A stretch of DNA of 64,000 bases from Ekhidna sp964289745. GTDB taxonomy: Bacteria; Bacteroidota; Bacteroidia; Cytophagales; Cyclobacteriaceae. The position numbers and the translations under genes are program-made. The stretch lies in contig CAXYMM010000001.1 in NCBI GenBank assembly GCA_964289745.1, positions 1,736,001 through 1,800,000 of the forward strand, written 5' to 3'. The notes under the pieces are model-generated. The model was not told where the DNA came from, did no database searches, and saw only the letters and a list, made by a program, of their open reading frames with translations. Positions 1 through 8,894 of the stretch are shown here, one piece after another (the first letter of the stretch is position 1; every line of letters begins with the position of its first letter).

Positions 1-2
1 GG

Positions 3-185
3 CTCCAAAGAATGGGTTTTAGGCTCAGTGCGGTGCTTCATGCCCTAAAAGCTAAAAATTTCCTGATGGAGCGGGTTGAAAACGATTTTTCCAAAATCGT
101 GCGACTATTGCAGTTCAACCCAGCATTTGGCAGTAGCTTGTCTCATTATGGGTTTAATTTTTGGGCGGTGGAAATAAAAAATTAA
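3..185 (+). CDS. C-terminal fragment of an unidentified protein
   Basis: An open frame enters from the left edge and ends at TAA 183-185, giving the last 60 residues of a protein. The tail contains the segments NPAFGSSLSHYGFNFW and AVEIKN. The upstream part lies outside the window, so no domain can be assigned. The frame is read with the next gene and ends 30 bp before it, so the two may be co-transcribed. The ending resembles some SAM-methyltransferase C-termini, but that is only an impression. Confidence 0.5.
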   Translation, partial: LQRMGFRLSAVLHALKAKNFLMERVENDFSKIVRLLQFNPAFGSSLSHYGFNFWAVEIKN

Positions 186-215
186 ACTTTAGCCTTTCGG
201 CATGGTTAAATCTTC

Positions 216-917
216 ATGGCAAAGAATTACATCGTGGTGGGGGGAAGCTCTGGAATAGGGCTGGAACTCACAAAACTACTCGTATCTCAAGGAAATAATA
301 TTACGGTTCTATCTCGTACTGGAGACGCCGTAAATGGACTCAAAAATGTAAGTCATATCACTTTTGATGTCACCTCTGGTGAACAACCAAGCATAGCTAT
401 GAACCCCATTGATGGCATTGTTTACTGCCCGGGCTCTATCAACTTAAAACCATTCCATGGTCTTAAAATGGAAGATTTTCAAACAGATTTTGAAGTGAAT
501 GTGAAGGGAGCCATCAACGTTCTCCAGCCATTGGTAAAGCAATTAAAAACACAAGCCCACTCTTCTATCGTTTTTTTTAGTACGGTAGCCGTACAGCAAG
601 GCATGTCCTTTCATTCCTCAGTGGCAGTCGCTAAAGGGGCGTTAGAAGGTCTTACTCGCTCATTAGCCGCAGAACTGGCACCTAAAGTGAGGGTGAATTG
701 CATTGCACCGTCTATCATCGATACCCCATTGGCCAGCAGATTGCTAGGGACGGATGAAAAGAAGGAAGCCGCTGGCAAGAGGCATGCTTTAAAGAGGGTA
801 GGCACAGCCGAAGAAGTAGCCAAGCTTGTTGCCTTTCTCCTCTCCGAAGATTCAAGTTGGATGACGGGACAAATTATCGGTTTGGATGGTGGAATGTCAT
901 CGATTCGACCGCTATAG
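216..917 (+). CDS. SDR-family protein with atypical active site
   Basis: A 233-residue Rossmann-fold protein of the short-chain dehydrogenase/reductase family. The dinucleotide-binding motif GGSSGIG is at residues 9-15, the N-terminal half has the usual alternating beta/alpha pattern, and the tail GQIIGLDGGMSS is typical of SDR C-termini. Ser122 and Lys140 occupy the catalytic Ser and Lys positions, but the residue four before the Lys, normally Tyr of YxxxK, is Val136 (sequence VAVAK). The family normally reduces or oxidises hydroxyl/keto groups with NAD(P)H; without the Tyr, normal catalysis is doubtful. It lies 176 bp upstream of a photolyase in the same direction. The substrate is unknown. 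Confidence 0.85.
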   Translation: MAKNYIVVGGSSGIGLELTKLLVSQGNNITVLSRTGDAVNGLKNVSHITFDVTSGEQPSIAMNPIDGIVYCPGSINLKPFHGLKMEDFQTDFEVNVKGAINVLQPLVKQLKTQAHSSIVFFSTVAVQQGMSFHSSVAVAKGALEGLTRSLAAELAPKVRVNCIAPSIIDTPLASRLLGTDEKKEAAGKRHALKRVGTAEEVAKLVAFLLSEDSSWMTGQIIGLDGGMSSIRPL

Positions 918-1093
918 AAAGCAGAAACTAAAAGGCGTCGATCCCAATAAAATATGATGTGAGTCTGTATGATTCCCGCTATACGAGTGATAAGCAAGCC
1001 TCGCATTAGAAATGGCTTTCTTATTTCAATTAACTCTGGATAATTCGTGAGCATAGCCAAACATCTTATATTGATAAATGTTTCTCTAATACC

Positions 1094-2392
1094 ATGAAGA
1101 ATAAACCCCAAGTTACCCTTTTTTGGCATCGCAGAGATTTGCGTTTGGACGACAACCATGGACTTTTTGCAGCACATCAAGAAAGTGTCCCTGTACAGCC
1201 AATCTTTATTTTCGATACCAATATTCTAGCTTCACTTCCACGAGATGATGCAAGGGTATCTTTTATCCATAGGGAATTAGAAAGACTTCAGAGCGAGCTG
1301 GCCGAAAGAGGTAGCTCACTTGATGTACGCATTGGTTCACCCTTAGAACTCTGGAAAAAATTGATATGCGACTATGCTATCCAATCCGTGTGGTGCAATA
1401 GAGACTATGAGCCCTATGCTCGTGAACGTGACAAGGCTGTTTATGAATTGCTCCGTGAAAATGGCATTGCATTTAAGGCCAAGAAAGATCACGTCATCTT
1501 CGAAAAAACCGAAGTAATGAAGGAGAATGGAGATCCCTATGTCGTATACACCCCTTATAGTAAATTTTGGAAATCCAAATTTTCAGAAAAGCTTGTTGAG
1601 CCTTACACGTCTGAAAATCAGACCAACTGGGCTCAATCAAATCATCCATTGCCTTCACTCCAAGAAGTCGGGTTTGTACATACGGATATCTCATTTCCAT
1701 CTCGAATCGTTGATACTAGCATCATATCCACCTACCATGAAACAAGAGACATACCTGGAAAAAGCGGAACAACTCGTATGAGTGTGCATCTTCGATTTGG
1801 AACGGTCAGCACCAGAAGTCTAGTGAAAGAAGCAAAAGGATTAAATGGAAAATACCTAAATGAATTGATCTGGCGAGAATTTTATCAGTCCATTTTATGG
1901 CACTTTCCCGAAGTGGTAAAAGAGAATTTCAGCAAGAAGTATGATGGTATAAAATGGCGAAACAATGAGGAGGAGTTTGAAAAATGGAAAAAAGGCGAAA
2001 CGGGATATCCCATTGTGGATGCAGGCATGCGCGAACTAAATAAAACCGGCTACATGCATAATCGGGTGCGCATGATTGTTGCCAGCTTTCTCACAAAGCA
2101 CTTACTTATCGACTGGCGGTGGGGCGAGGCCTATTTCGCAGAAAAACTTTTGGACTTTGACCTTGCCAGCAATAATGGTGGCTGGCAGTGGGCAGCAGGA
2201 ACAGGAGTAGATGCCCAACCCTATTTCCGCATATTCAACCCATATTCACAAACGGAGAAGTTTGATAAGAATCGCAGCTATATCAACAAATGGGTGCCAG
2301 AATTAGAGACAGACCTCTACCCAAAACCCATTGTGGACCATAAATTTGCTCGAGATCGGTGTCTGGAGGCATATAAAAAAGGAACGATTTAG
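1094..2392 (+). CDS. phrB: Deoxyribodipyrimidine photolyase / cryptochrome family
   Basis: A 432-residue flavoprotein of the photolyase/cryptochrome class. Class I CPD photolyases use blue light and FADH- to split cyclobutane pyrimidine dimers in DNA. The N-terminal antenna domain begins with the family start LFWHRRDLRLDDN (about residues 9-21). The C-terminal FAD-binding domain (about 230-430) carries LNELIWREFYQ, the motif WKKGETGYPIVDAGMREL, MHNRVRMIVASFLTKHLLIDWRWGE in pieces, and NNGGWQWAAGTG, which line the FAD and DNA pocket. Length is slightly short of E. coli PhrB but normal for Bacteroidota. Whether it repairs CPDs or acts as a cryptochrome cannot be settled by eye; the conserved pocket favours repair. 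Confidence 0.93.
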   Translation: MKNKPQVTLFWHRRDLRLDDNHGLFAAHQESVPVQPIFIFDTNILASLPRDDARVSFIHRELERLQSELAERGSSLDVRIGSPLELWKKLICDYAIQSVWCNRDYEPYARERDKAVYELLRENGIAFKAKKDHVIFEKTEVMKENGDPYVVYTPYSKFWKSKFSEKLVEPYTSENQTNWAQSNHPLPSLQEVGFVHTDISFPSRIVDTSIISTYHETRDIPGKSGTTRMSVHLRFGTVSTRSLVKEAKGLNGKYLNELIWREFYQSILWHFPEVVKENFSKKYDGIKWRNNEEEFEKWKKGETGYPIVDAGMRELNKTGYMHNRVRMIVASFLTKHLLIDWRWGEAYFAEKLLDFDLASNNGGWQWAAGTGVDAQPYFRIFNPYSQTEKFDKNRSYINKWVPELETDLYPKPIVDHKFARDRCLEAYKKGTI

Positions 2393-2676
2393 ACGACGAC
2401 GCTAAAATTAAATAAATTAATACCTCCTCTAACGTTTATGAATACTTTGAACAAAGCGGAGCCCAGAGAAAAAGAACTTGTCCTCCTTCACCCTTTTGGA
2501 GGATTCAGCGTTCAACACGTTTTTTGTCAATTATACCTGAGGCGTTTCCCGTTGAAACCAGAATTTGAGAAACGCTTCGACCCACCTAATTTATATCCAA
2601 TGCTTGATCATTGAAAGTTGCTTGATTTCCCTTACTTTCATTCGATCACTTAGATCGTAAATTGACGCATCTAGAA
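2393..2676. other. Intergenic stretch with hairpin and a 58-codon ORF
   Basis: Between the photolyase and lysC, which converge on this stretch. It holds an inverted repeat with arms GAGGCGTTTC (2539-2548) and GAAACGCTTC (2569-2578), 10 bp with one G-U pair and a 20-nt loop. A 58-codon ATG frame at 2438-2614 on + spans the hairpin. No family resemblance is seen for the small ORF, so it may be chance. No poly-T tract follows the hairpin, so it is not a clear intrinsic terminator. Confidence 0.3.
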
Positions 2677-3927
2677 TTAAGGTAGCCGATAAAGAACCTG
2701 ATAGTTGGTTGTGGTTTTTTGCTCCATTAGGTTTTCCCTCTTCTCCGGTAGCTTATGAAAAGCCGCTTCTGTATAGTTCTTTATGGTTGCTAACCGAAGC
2801 TGTTCTTCAAATGATAAGAGAAAATCTCGATTTAATAGCTCCTTTATTCTCTTAAGTTTAAAAGGGTTATTGTCAATACAAAACGAAAAGGTCAGCGCAG
2901 AATTTTGCATCAGGTTGATTTTGATATTAAGCAAGTCAAGCACTTGTAAAACAAAGCCCAGTTTTTTCTCATCCATAAAGCTATGGTCTTTTACTTGGGC
3001 TGTTATAAGAATTTGATTCCCTTTAAATATGAAACATGGAATGTTGATGCTCGTATTTTCAGACGATATGACTGTACCCACCTGATTATGATCTAAGAAA
3101 GACCTAACGGTAAGGGGTATATTTTTTTGTGCAAGAGGTTTCAGGGTCTTAGGGTGAATAACCTGCGCCCCGTAGTAGGTCATTTCCGTTACTTCTCTGT
3201 AACTAAGGTCTCTGTACTGCTGTGTTTGATCCATAATTCTAGGATCAGCATTCAATATACCCGGGACGTCTTTCCATACGGTAAATCCCTCCGCATTTAG
3301 ACAATAAGCCAAAACAGCACCTGTAAAATCGGATCCTTCTCTTCCTAATGTTGTTGAATTACCTTCCACATCTGAACCGATAAACCCTTGCGTAATCACG
3401 ATTTTTTCTTCGGCGAGCGGCTTTAGTTGATCTACGATCTGACGCTCGGTCACCACCCAATCCACGTTGGCTTCAGAAAAATACTGATCTGTTCTGATCA
3501 TCTTTCTAGCGTCTACCCACTGACAGGAATCCTCGTTTTGCAAAGTCAAGTATTGACTGATAATGGTAGTGGAAATGAGCTCACCAAACGGCACCACTCT
3601 GTCGTAAGCAATCATTTCATCGTATTGATGAAGCCCTAGAAGTTGCTCTTCCAAACTGGCTTCCAGTTTTTCATATGCTAAGGGAATTTCATCAAGCAAT
3701 TCTTTAATAATTGCCCTGTGGTACTCTTTCAATTCCTTTAAGAGAACGGAGTAGCTACCACCAGCACGAGCTAGTTTAACCAATTCCTCCAGCTTACTCG
3801 TCGTTTTCCCCATTGCGGAAACCACTACAACCAGATTTCTACTTCCGTAAGAAGTAACTATCGAATGTAGATTCTTAACCCCGTTCGCATCCCTAACGGA
3901 GGCACCACCAAACTTAAAAATGTGCAT
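2677..3927 (-). CDS. lysC: Aspartate kinase
   Basis: A 416-residue monofunctional aspartokinase, phosphorylating L-aspartate with ATP as the first step to lysine, threonine, methionine and diaminopimelate. The N-terminus MHIFKFGGASV carries the kinase K-F-G-G motif, TLGREGSDFTGAVLA (about 193-207) is the conserved substrate-binding region, and WKDVPGILNADPR (about 217-229) is the family signature. The last ~120 residues are the ACT regulatory part expected for feedback control. The gene is divergent from fbp, with start codons 75 bp apart. No fused homoserine dehydrogenase domain is present. Confidence 0.93.
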   Translation of the reverse strand: MHIFKFGGASVRDANGVKNLHSIVTSYGSRNLVVVVSAMGKTTSKLEELVKLARAGGSYSVLLKELKEYHRAIIKELLDEIPLAYEKLEASLEEQLLGLHQYDEMIAYDRVVPFGELISTTIISQYLTLQNEDSCQWVDARKMIRTDQYFSEANVDWVVTERQIVDQLKPLAEEKIVITQGFIGSDVEGNSTTLGREGSDFTGAVLAYCLNAEGFTVWKDVPGILNADPRIMDQTQQYRDLSYREVTEMTYYGAQVIHPKTLKPLAQKNIPLTVRSFLDHNQVGTVISSENTSINIPCFIFKGNQILITAQVKDHSFMDEKKLGFVLQVLDLLNIKINLMQNSALTFSFCIDNNPFKLKRIKELLNRDFLLSFEEQLRLATIKNYTEAAFHKLPEKRENLMEQKTTTNYQVLYRLP

Positions 3928-4002
3928 CGCAATCGTTTTAAATTAACTAAAACCTTAATTTCGTTTTTGAAAGATTATTTATTCAAGACTAACGCCAAAA
4001 AG

Positions 4003-5007
4003 ATGAACAAAAGTAAACTCGGTCTCCCGATTGGAACAACATTAGATAGATTTATAAAGAAGAGGGAGGACGAATTTTCTTTCGCCACTGGAGAGCTTTC
4101 TCAGCTTTTGAGAGATATTGCCTTGGCTGGAAAGATTGTAAACAAAGAGGTTAACAAATCAGGTCTTTTGGATATAGCGGGTGGCTTTGGAGAAAAAAAC
4201 GTGCAAGGAGAAGATCAACAAAAATTGGACGTAGTGGCCGACATTCGATTTACAAGAGCACTTAAAAATGGTGGAATGACCTGCGCTATTGTTTCCGAAG
4301 AAAACCAAGAGATCATCCACTTAAACTTTAACTGCCGATACGTGGTAGCCATTGACCCTTTGGATGGAAGCTCTAACATCGATGTGAATGTTTCTATAGG
4401 AACTATATTTTCTATTTACAAACGGGTATCACCTTTGGGCGGCCCCGTACAAGAAGAAGACATTCTTCAAAAAGGAACGGAGCAGGTAGCTTCTGGCTAT
4501 ATTTTGTATGGCTCCTCTACCATGCTCGTTTACACTACCGGAAGTGGCGTGCATGGATTTACGCTAGAGCCAAGTATAGGTGAGTTTGTACTTTCACATG
4601 ATAACATTAGATGCCCAGAAAATGGTGGTATATATTCGATCAATGAAGGAAACTTTAAGCACTTTGAAGAGTGGGTAAAAAAATATTTAGAACGTTGTAA
4701 AGAACAACAGCTATCTGCCAGATACATTGGGTCGCTAGTTGCTGACTTTCACCGGAATATGCTAAAAGGAGGTATCTACCTCTATCCAAGCAGCAAAAAA
4801 ACCCCATACGGAAAGCTCCGATTGCTTTACGAGTGCAACGCCTTGGCCTTCATTGCTGAACAATCTGGCGGAATGGCCACGGATGGATCACAACGAATAC
4901 TTGAGATACAGCCTAGTGCTTTTCACCAACGCTCTTCGCTTTTTATCGGGTCGTCAAAGATGGTGAAAAATGCGATGAGTTTCAAAAAAGAGCGCGACGC
5001 AGGCTAG
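4003..5007 (+). CDS. fbp: Class 1 fructose-1,6-bisphosphatase
   Basis: A 334-residue class I FBPase, hydrolysing fructose 1,6-bisphosphate to fructose 6-phosphate in gluconeogenesis. The metal and substrate signature AIDPLDGSSNIDVNVS is present, as are the metal-site Glu in VSEENQE and the sugar-phosphate region YIGSLVADFHRNMLKGGIY. I chose the ATG at 4003 because MNKSKLGLPIGTTLDRFI matches the usual family start. An in-frame start at 3922 would add 27 residues and overlap the start of lysC. The 3' end overlaps the convergent thioesterase gene by 4 bp. Confidence 0.94.
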   Translation: MNKSKLGLPIGTTLDRFIKKREDEFSFATGELSQLLRDIALAGKIVNKEVNKSGLLDIAGGFGEKNVQGEDQQKLDVVADIRFTRALKNGGMTCAIVSEENQEIIHLNFNCRYVVAIDPLDGSSNIDVNVSIGTIFSIYKRVSPLGGPVQEEDILQKGTEQVASGYILYGSSTMLVYTTGSGVHGFTLEPSIGEFVLSHDNIRCPENGGIYSINEGNFKHFEEWVKKYLERCKEQQLSARYIGSLVADFHRNMLKGGIYLYPSSKKTPYGKLRLLYECNALAFIAEQSGGMATDGSQRILEIQPSAFHQRSSLFIGSSKMVKNAMSFKKERDAG

Positions 5008-5459
5008 TTGGTTTTTTTCTTATCTGGAATCCACTCAAAATCTTCAGCGAATGCGCCACGGATCAATAACTCACTTAGTTCCCGTGGAGGTACTGTGGTA
5101 CGTCTCTGCTTTAAGTCAAGCCAAGCACCATCTACCTCAATTTTAGCAGAGAGATCATTTGAATGGGTGTAAACATTGTGCCTAAAGGACCATTTAGAAC
5201 CGTCTTTTCGAAGCTTCGTAATACAAAAGCCCACTTCAAATTTCTCGTTCATTCTAATTTCTTTATAAAAACGAATATCTTCTTTAAAAAGAAGAGGACC
5301 GATGCCAATCTCTAGTAACTTGCTAAAAGGCATGCTAATTTCTTCAAAATACATCAACCTAGCTTGGGCACAATAATCACTGTAAGCAGTATGTCGCATA
5401 TGTCCGTTAGGGTCTAAATCTGCCCAACGTACACGAAATTTATACTTTACCTCTTTCAC
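5004..5459 (-). CDS. Hotdog-fold acyl-CoA thioesterase (4HBT/YbgC-like)
   Basis: A 4-hydroxybenzoyl-CoA thioesterase superfamily protein of about 151 residues. The motif RWADLDPNGHMRHTAYSDY contains the catalytic Asp region and the start of the central hotdog helix. Such enzymes hydrolyse acyl-CoA or acyl-ACP thioesters; the acyl specificity is unknown. I place the start at a GTG (5457-5459), just ahead of KEVKYKFRVRWADLD. A longer frame to 5504 exists, but its extra residues are Lys/Arg-rich and lie wholly inside the upstream DUF5606 gene. With the GTG start the two genes overlap by 20 bp and are probably translationally coupled. Confidence 0.8.
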   Translation of the reverse strand: MKEVKYKFRVRWADLDPNGHMRHTAYSDYCAQARLMYFEEISMPFSKLLEIGIGPLLFKEDIRFYKEIRMNEKFEVGFCITKLRKDGSKWSFRHNVYTHSNDLSAKIEVDGAWLDLKQRRTTVPPRELSELLIRGAFAEDFEWIPDKKKTN

Positions 5460-5904
5460 CTTCTTTTCTTTCCTTAGGTTTTTCCTTCTCTTCTGTTTCT
5501 CCACTCTTTTTTTCTAATACATCAGGAACTCTCTCCACTAGCTGAGCATACCAGATAACTAATTTTTTAATATCCGATATATATACTCTGTTTTCATCAT
5601 AATTGGGCAGGACAAACTTCAAAAAAGACTTCAATTCTTCCGAGCTACTATTCTTGTCTAAATCTGTATCTCCTTTAAACTCTGAATGTATTTTTTTCAT
5701 TACCTCTTCCAAAGGCACAGCTTCCTCCTTATCCGTGGTGTAAATGGAGATTTCAGAAAGAATGCTCACTTTGTTTTTCCTAGTGGCAACCATCTTTTTT
5801 TTCTCATTGTCCAACGATTCTAAAATAACACCCGTACGTGTTGGGTTTAGAACTTTAAAAAGAGTCCCCTTACCAGAGACTGAAGCTATATCACTAAAAT
5901 CCAT
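5440..5904 (-). CDS. DUF5606 family protein
   Basis: A 154-residue protein of the Bacteroidota-specific family DUF5606. The N-terminal ~70 residues hold the conserved pattern IASVSGKGTLFKVLNPTR, GVILESLD, and VSILSEISIYTTD. The middle part (PLEEVMKKIHSEF, then FLKFVLPNYDENRVYISDIKKLVIWY) matches the helical remainder of the family. The C-terminal ~20 residues are very Glu/Lys-rich and probably disordered. The function of this family is not known. It lies between engB and a thioesterase gene on the same strand and is probably in one transcript with them. Confidence 0.85.
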   Translation of the reverse strand: MDFSDIASVSGKGTLFKVLNPTRTGVILESLDNEKKKMVATRKNKVSILSEISIYTTDKEEAVPLEEVMKKIHSEFKGDTDLDKNSSSEELKSFLKFVLPNYDENRVYISDIKKLVIWYAQLVERVPDVLEKKSGETEEKEKPKERKEGERGKV

Positions 5905-5933
5905 TTTATATTTTTTGATGAAGTAAAAATACT

Positions 5934-6536
5934 TTATTGTGCAATAGAGCGATTAATTCGACCAATAAATTCCAACAAATCATCTCCTCCTAGTTTAGCG
6001 ATAGAAGAAGTAATGAAAGTGGGAGGAAGCTCCTCCCATGTTTGCCTCAAAGTACTTTTGTAGGCAGCCACATTTGACTGAATGAGCGTTTTGCCCAGCT
6101 TATCTGATTTTGTAAATACTATACTGAAAGGAATCTCTTTTTTCCCTAGCCAATTAATGAATTCAAGGTCAATTTTTTGAGGCTCATGACGAATATCTAC
6201 TAACACAAAAACTAAGGCCAGATTTTGTCTAAATTGAAGATATTCTTCGTTCATCTTTCGCCAGGCTTCTTTATTTGTTTTGCTGGTCTGCGCCCAGCCA
6301 TATCCCGGAAGGTCCACTAAAAACCACTCATCATCGACCAAGAAATGATTGATTAACTGTGTTTTTCCTGGTGTACTTGAGGTTTTGGCCAACTTTTTCC
6401 TATTGGTCAAATGGTTTATCAGGCTGGACTTCCCCACATTGGATCGACCTATAAAAGCATACTCCGGAATCATTTTATCGGGGCACTGATCAAGGTTTAT
6501 GCTGCTTTTTAAAAATTCCGCTGACTTTATCGGCAT
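5934..6536 (-). CDS. engB: Ribosome biogenesis GTPase EngB (YsxC/YihA)
   Basis: A 200-residue small GTPase of the TrmE-Era-EngA-EngB-Septin group, which helps assemble the large ribosomal subunit. Seen in order are G1 GRSNVGKSS (about residues 30-38), G2 region TSSTPGKTQ, G3 DLPGYGWA, G4 TKSDKLGK and G5 TSSIAKLGG. The length matches the family. It is divergent from ubiE, with 59 bp between the chosen starts, and 29 bp upstream of the DUF5606 gene on the same strand. Confidence 0.95.
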   Translation of the reverse strand: MPIKSAEFLKSSINLDQCPDKMIPEYAFIGRSNVGKSSLINHLTNRKKLAKTSSTPGKTQLINHFLVDDEWFLVDLPGYGWAQTSKTNKEAWRKMNEEYLQFRQNLALVFVLVDIRHEPQKIDLEFINWLGKKEIPFSIVFTKSDKLGKTLIQSNVAAYKSTLRQTWEELPPTFITSSIAKLGGDDLLEFIGRINRSIAQ

Positions 6537-6595
6537 AAGATAAGAATAACATTTGTGTTACCAGCTGGTTTATCCCTGTTAATATTGTGGCAATT

Positions 6596-7318
6596 ATGAC
6601 AGTAGTACCTTACAAAGATAAGTCCGAGACGAAGAAAAAGCAGGTTGCGAATATGTTCGATAACATTTCAGTAAAATACGACTTTCTAAATCATTTTCTA
6701 AGTCTTGGCATTGATATCAGGTGGAGAAAAAAGGCCATTAAGATGTTGAAGAAAGATCAACCCAAAAAAATATTGGATATGGCCACGGGTACAGGAGATT
6801 TTGCAATCGCCGCCTTGGAATTAAATCCTGAAAAAATAGTCGGATTGGATATTTCCGAAGGCATGTTGGAAGTAGGACGTAAAAAAATGAAAAAGAGAAA
6901 CATCAGTCATATCATTGATATGCAGTCGGGTGATTCTGAAAACATCCATTTCGAGGATAATTCCTTTGATGCCATTATTGTGGCTTTTGGGGTTCGAAAC
7001 TTTGAAAACTTGGAAAAAGGGCTAAGCGAAATGTATCGGGTGCTTAAGTCGGGTGGCAAAGCAATCGTTCTTGAATTTTCAAAACCGACTATTTTTCCTT
7101 TCAAACAATTATATAATTTCTATTTTCGTTGGATATTACCAAAGGTGGGTAAGTTGGTGTCGAAAGACAATGCGGCTTATTCGTACCTTCCTGAGTCTGT
7201 TAATGAATTTCCTTATGGCGGTGATTTCTTGCAGATTCTAAAAAAAACTGGATTCAAAAATACTAAATGCAGACCATTAACGCTCGGTATAAGCTCTATT
7301 TATTCGGGAGAAAAATAA
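6596..7318 (+). CDS. ubiE: Demethylmenaquinone methyltransferase
   Basis: A class I SAM-dependent C-methyltransferase of about 240 residues (UbiE/MenG) that makes menaquinone from demethylmenaquinone. The N-terminus VANMFDNISVKYDFLNHFLSLG is the family signature (given here in pieces VANMFDNIS, KYDFLNHFLS). The SAM motif ILDMATGTGDFAI is at about 62-74, and AFGVRNFENLEKGL and VLEFSKP are further UbiE motifs. I prefer the ATG at 6596; a GTG at 6587 would add three residues. The end overlaps the start of porT by 52 bp. Confidence 0.94.
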   Translation: MTVVPYKDKSETKKKQVANMFDNISVKYDFLNHFLSLGIDIRWRKKAIKMLKKDQPKKILDMATGTGDFAIAALELNPEKIVGLDISEGMLEVGRKKMKKRNISHIIDMQSGDSENIHFEDNSFDAIIVAFGVRNFENLEKGLSEMYRVLKSGGKAIVLEFSKPTIFPFKQLYNFYFRWILPKVGKLVSKDNAAYSYLPESVNEFPYGGDFLQILKKTGFKNTKCRPLTLGISSIYSGEK

Positions 7319-8088
7319 CTCTTTTCGCGTTACTATTTTCTTCCACCTTAATGATTAAGGCATTTGGTCAAAATAATCCTTCTGACAACCTCATCAACTA
7401 TGAAGATCAATGGATTCACTATGGGTTTTTCATTGGTGTGCATTCCTCCAAATATGTCATTAAGTATTCCGACGCTTTTGTGACACCTGCCATGGATACT
7501 GTCCACTCCATTATCCCTGGCAATTTTGGCGGTTTTAAAACAGGCTTCGTTATCAATATGAAGCTAACCCAATATTTAGATTTTAGGCTAATGCCTTCGG
7601 TTGGATTTTATGAAAACGGCCTGACCTATCGTTACACAAACGGTGCCACTCTTCAGGGGGCAATAGATGCTACCATGGTGGAATTGCCCCTTCTCCTAAA
7701 GTATAAATCTGCGCGCAGAGGAAACATAGCAATGTACATGGTTTTTGGAGTGAACCCATCGCTGGAGGCGGTCGGCAAAGGAGATGAAGAAGAGATAAAA
7801 GAATCATTAGAACTAAAAAACTGGAATGTAGCCATAGATGTCGGGGTTGGTCTTGACATTTTTTACCCATTCTTCAAATTCTCTCCAGAGTTGCGCTATT
7901 CCTACGGCCTACGCAATATGCTCCATGAGCCTGGTAATAAATTTAGCGAAGGTCTGAGCCGTCTTTCTACTCAAAATCTAGGAATTTTTATCACTTTCGA
8001 AGGAGGACCTCAGAACGAACGAAAGTTCAGAAAAAAGAGAAGTAGCTCGGCTCTCGGAAATAGCACTTTCAAAGTAAAAAGCAGATAA
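7267..8088 (+). CDS. porT: PorT-family outer-membrane protein, type IX secretion
   Basis: A 273-residue protein with a hydrophobic signal segment (LFALLFSSTLMIKAF, cleavage probably near FGQ) followed by amphipathic strands and a basic tail RKKRSSS, as in PorT-type outer-membrane beta-barrels. PorT is needed for the type IX secretion system in Bacteroidota, and the position directly after ubiE is a conserved arrangement in this phylum. The identification rests on that context and the overall PorT pattern (YGFFIGVHSSKY, LPLLLKYKS, SPELRYSYGL). The start overlaps ubiE by 52 bp; a later ATG would remove the signal peptide, so the overlapping start is preferred. Confidence 0.82.
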   Translation: MQTINARYKLYLFGRKITLFALLFSSTLMIKAFGQNNPSDNLINYEDQWIHYGFFIGVHSSKYVIKYSDAFVTPAMDTVHSIIPGNFGGFKTGFVINMKLTQYLDFRLMPSVGFYENGLTYRYTNGATLQGAIDATMVELPLLLKYKSARRGNIAMYMVFGVNPSLEAVGKGDEEEIKESLELKNWNVAIDVGVGLDIFYPFFKFSPELRYSYGLRNMLHEPGNKFSEGLSRLSTQNLGIFITFEGGPQNERKFRKKRSSSALGNSTFKVKSR

Positions 8089-8104
8089 AGAAAACGTTAA
8101 AAAA

Positions 8105-8854
8105 ATGACGAAACCTATAGCATTGATTACCGGTGCCTCTAGTGGCATTGGGGAAGCCACCGCCAGGCTGTTGTCAAAAAATTATCGTTTAGTCCTGTGT
8201 GGTAGGCGAAGGGAAAAATTAGCAACCCTCTCTAAGGAACTGGACACACCTACTCAAATATTATCTTTTGACGTGCGAGACCGAACGGAAGTATTTTCAA
8301 ACATCAAATCCTTACCCCACGATTGGGAAAATATTGATGTACTGATCAATAATGCAGGAAATGCGCATGGTTTGGACCTCATTCATGAAGGAAATACGGA
8401 TGATTGGGACGCCATGATAGACATAAACGTAAAGGGGCTACTCTATGTAAGCAAGGCTATAATCCCCAGAATGACAAGTCGGCATATGGGTCACATCATC
8501 AATATCAGTAGTATCGCAGGGCTGGAAGTCTACCAAAGAGGCAATGTTTACTGTGCCTCCAAACATGCAGTAGATGCATTGACAAAAGGTATGCGAATCG
8601 ACCTCAATGAGTTTGGAATTAAGGTCACCTCGATAGACCCCGGTTTGGTAGCCACGGCGTTTAGCGAAGTTCGATTCAAAGGAGACAAGAAAAAGGCAGA
8701 CAAGGTATATGAGCACTACGACCCTCTTATGGCACATGATATCGCCGAAACGATCGAATTTGTCCTCAATAGGCCTCCGCACGTCATGATCGGCGACTTA
8801 ATGATCCTTCCGACTGCACAGGCTAGTAGTACAATAGTAAACAAAAAGGAATAA
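8105..8854 (+). CDS. SDR-family NADP-dependent dehydrogenase (YdfG-like)
   Basis: A 249-residue classical SDR. The cofactor motif TGASSGIG is at residues 9-16, followed by LCGRRREKL, which suggests NADPH preference because of the arginines after strand 2. NNAGNAHGLD is at about 86-95. Catalytic Ser is in INISSIAG, and Tyr-x-x-x-Lys is intact in YCASKHAV. The NAGNAHGLD segment and overall length resemble YdfG, a 3-hydroxy acid/serine dehydrogenase, so a hydroxy-acid substrate is likely but unproven. It follows porT by 16 bp and may be co-transcribed. Confidence 0.88.
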   Translation: MTKPIALITGASSGIGEATARLLSKNYRLVLCGRRREKLATLSKELDTPTQILSFDVRDRTEVFSNIKSLPHDWENIDVLINNAGNAHGLDLIHEGNTDDWDAMIDINVKGLLYVSKAIIPRMTSRHMGHIINISSIAGLEVYQRGNVYCASKHAVDALTKGMRIDLNEFGIKVTSIDPGLVATAFSEVRFKGDKKKADKVYEHYDPLMAHDIAETIEFVLNRPPHVMIGDLMILPTAQASSTIVNKKE

Positions 8855-8894
8855 ATCTTTTTGGGAAAATAGGTTATCATCTCATATTTAGCAC

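Noticed and set aside
611..1180. Minus-strand 189-codon frame across the SDR gene and photolyase start
   Set aside because: It is antisense to two clear genes and its product has no recognisable features.
3922..4002. Longer FBPase start overlapping lysC
   Set aside because: The extra 27 residues do not resemble the family start and overlap the divergent lysC start; ATG 4003 gives the normal N-terminus.
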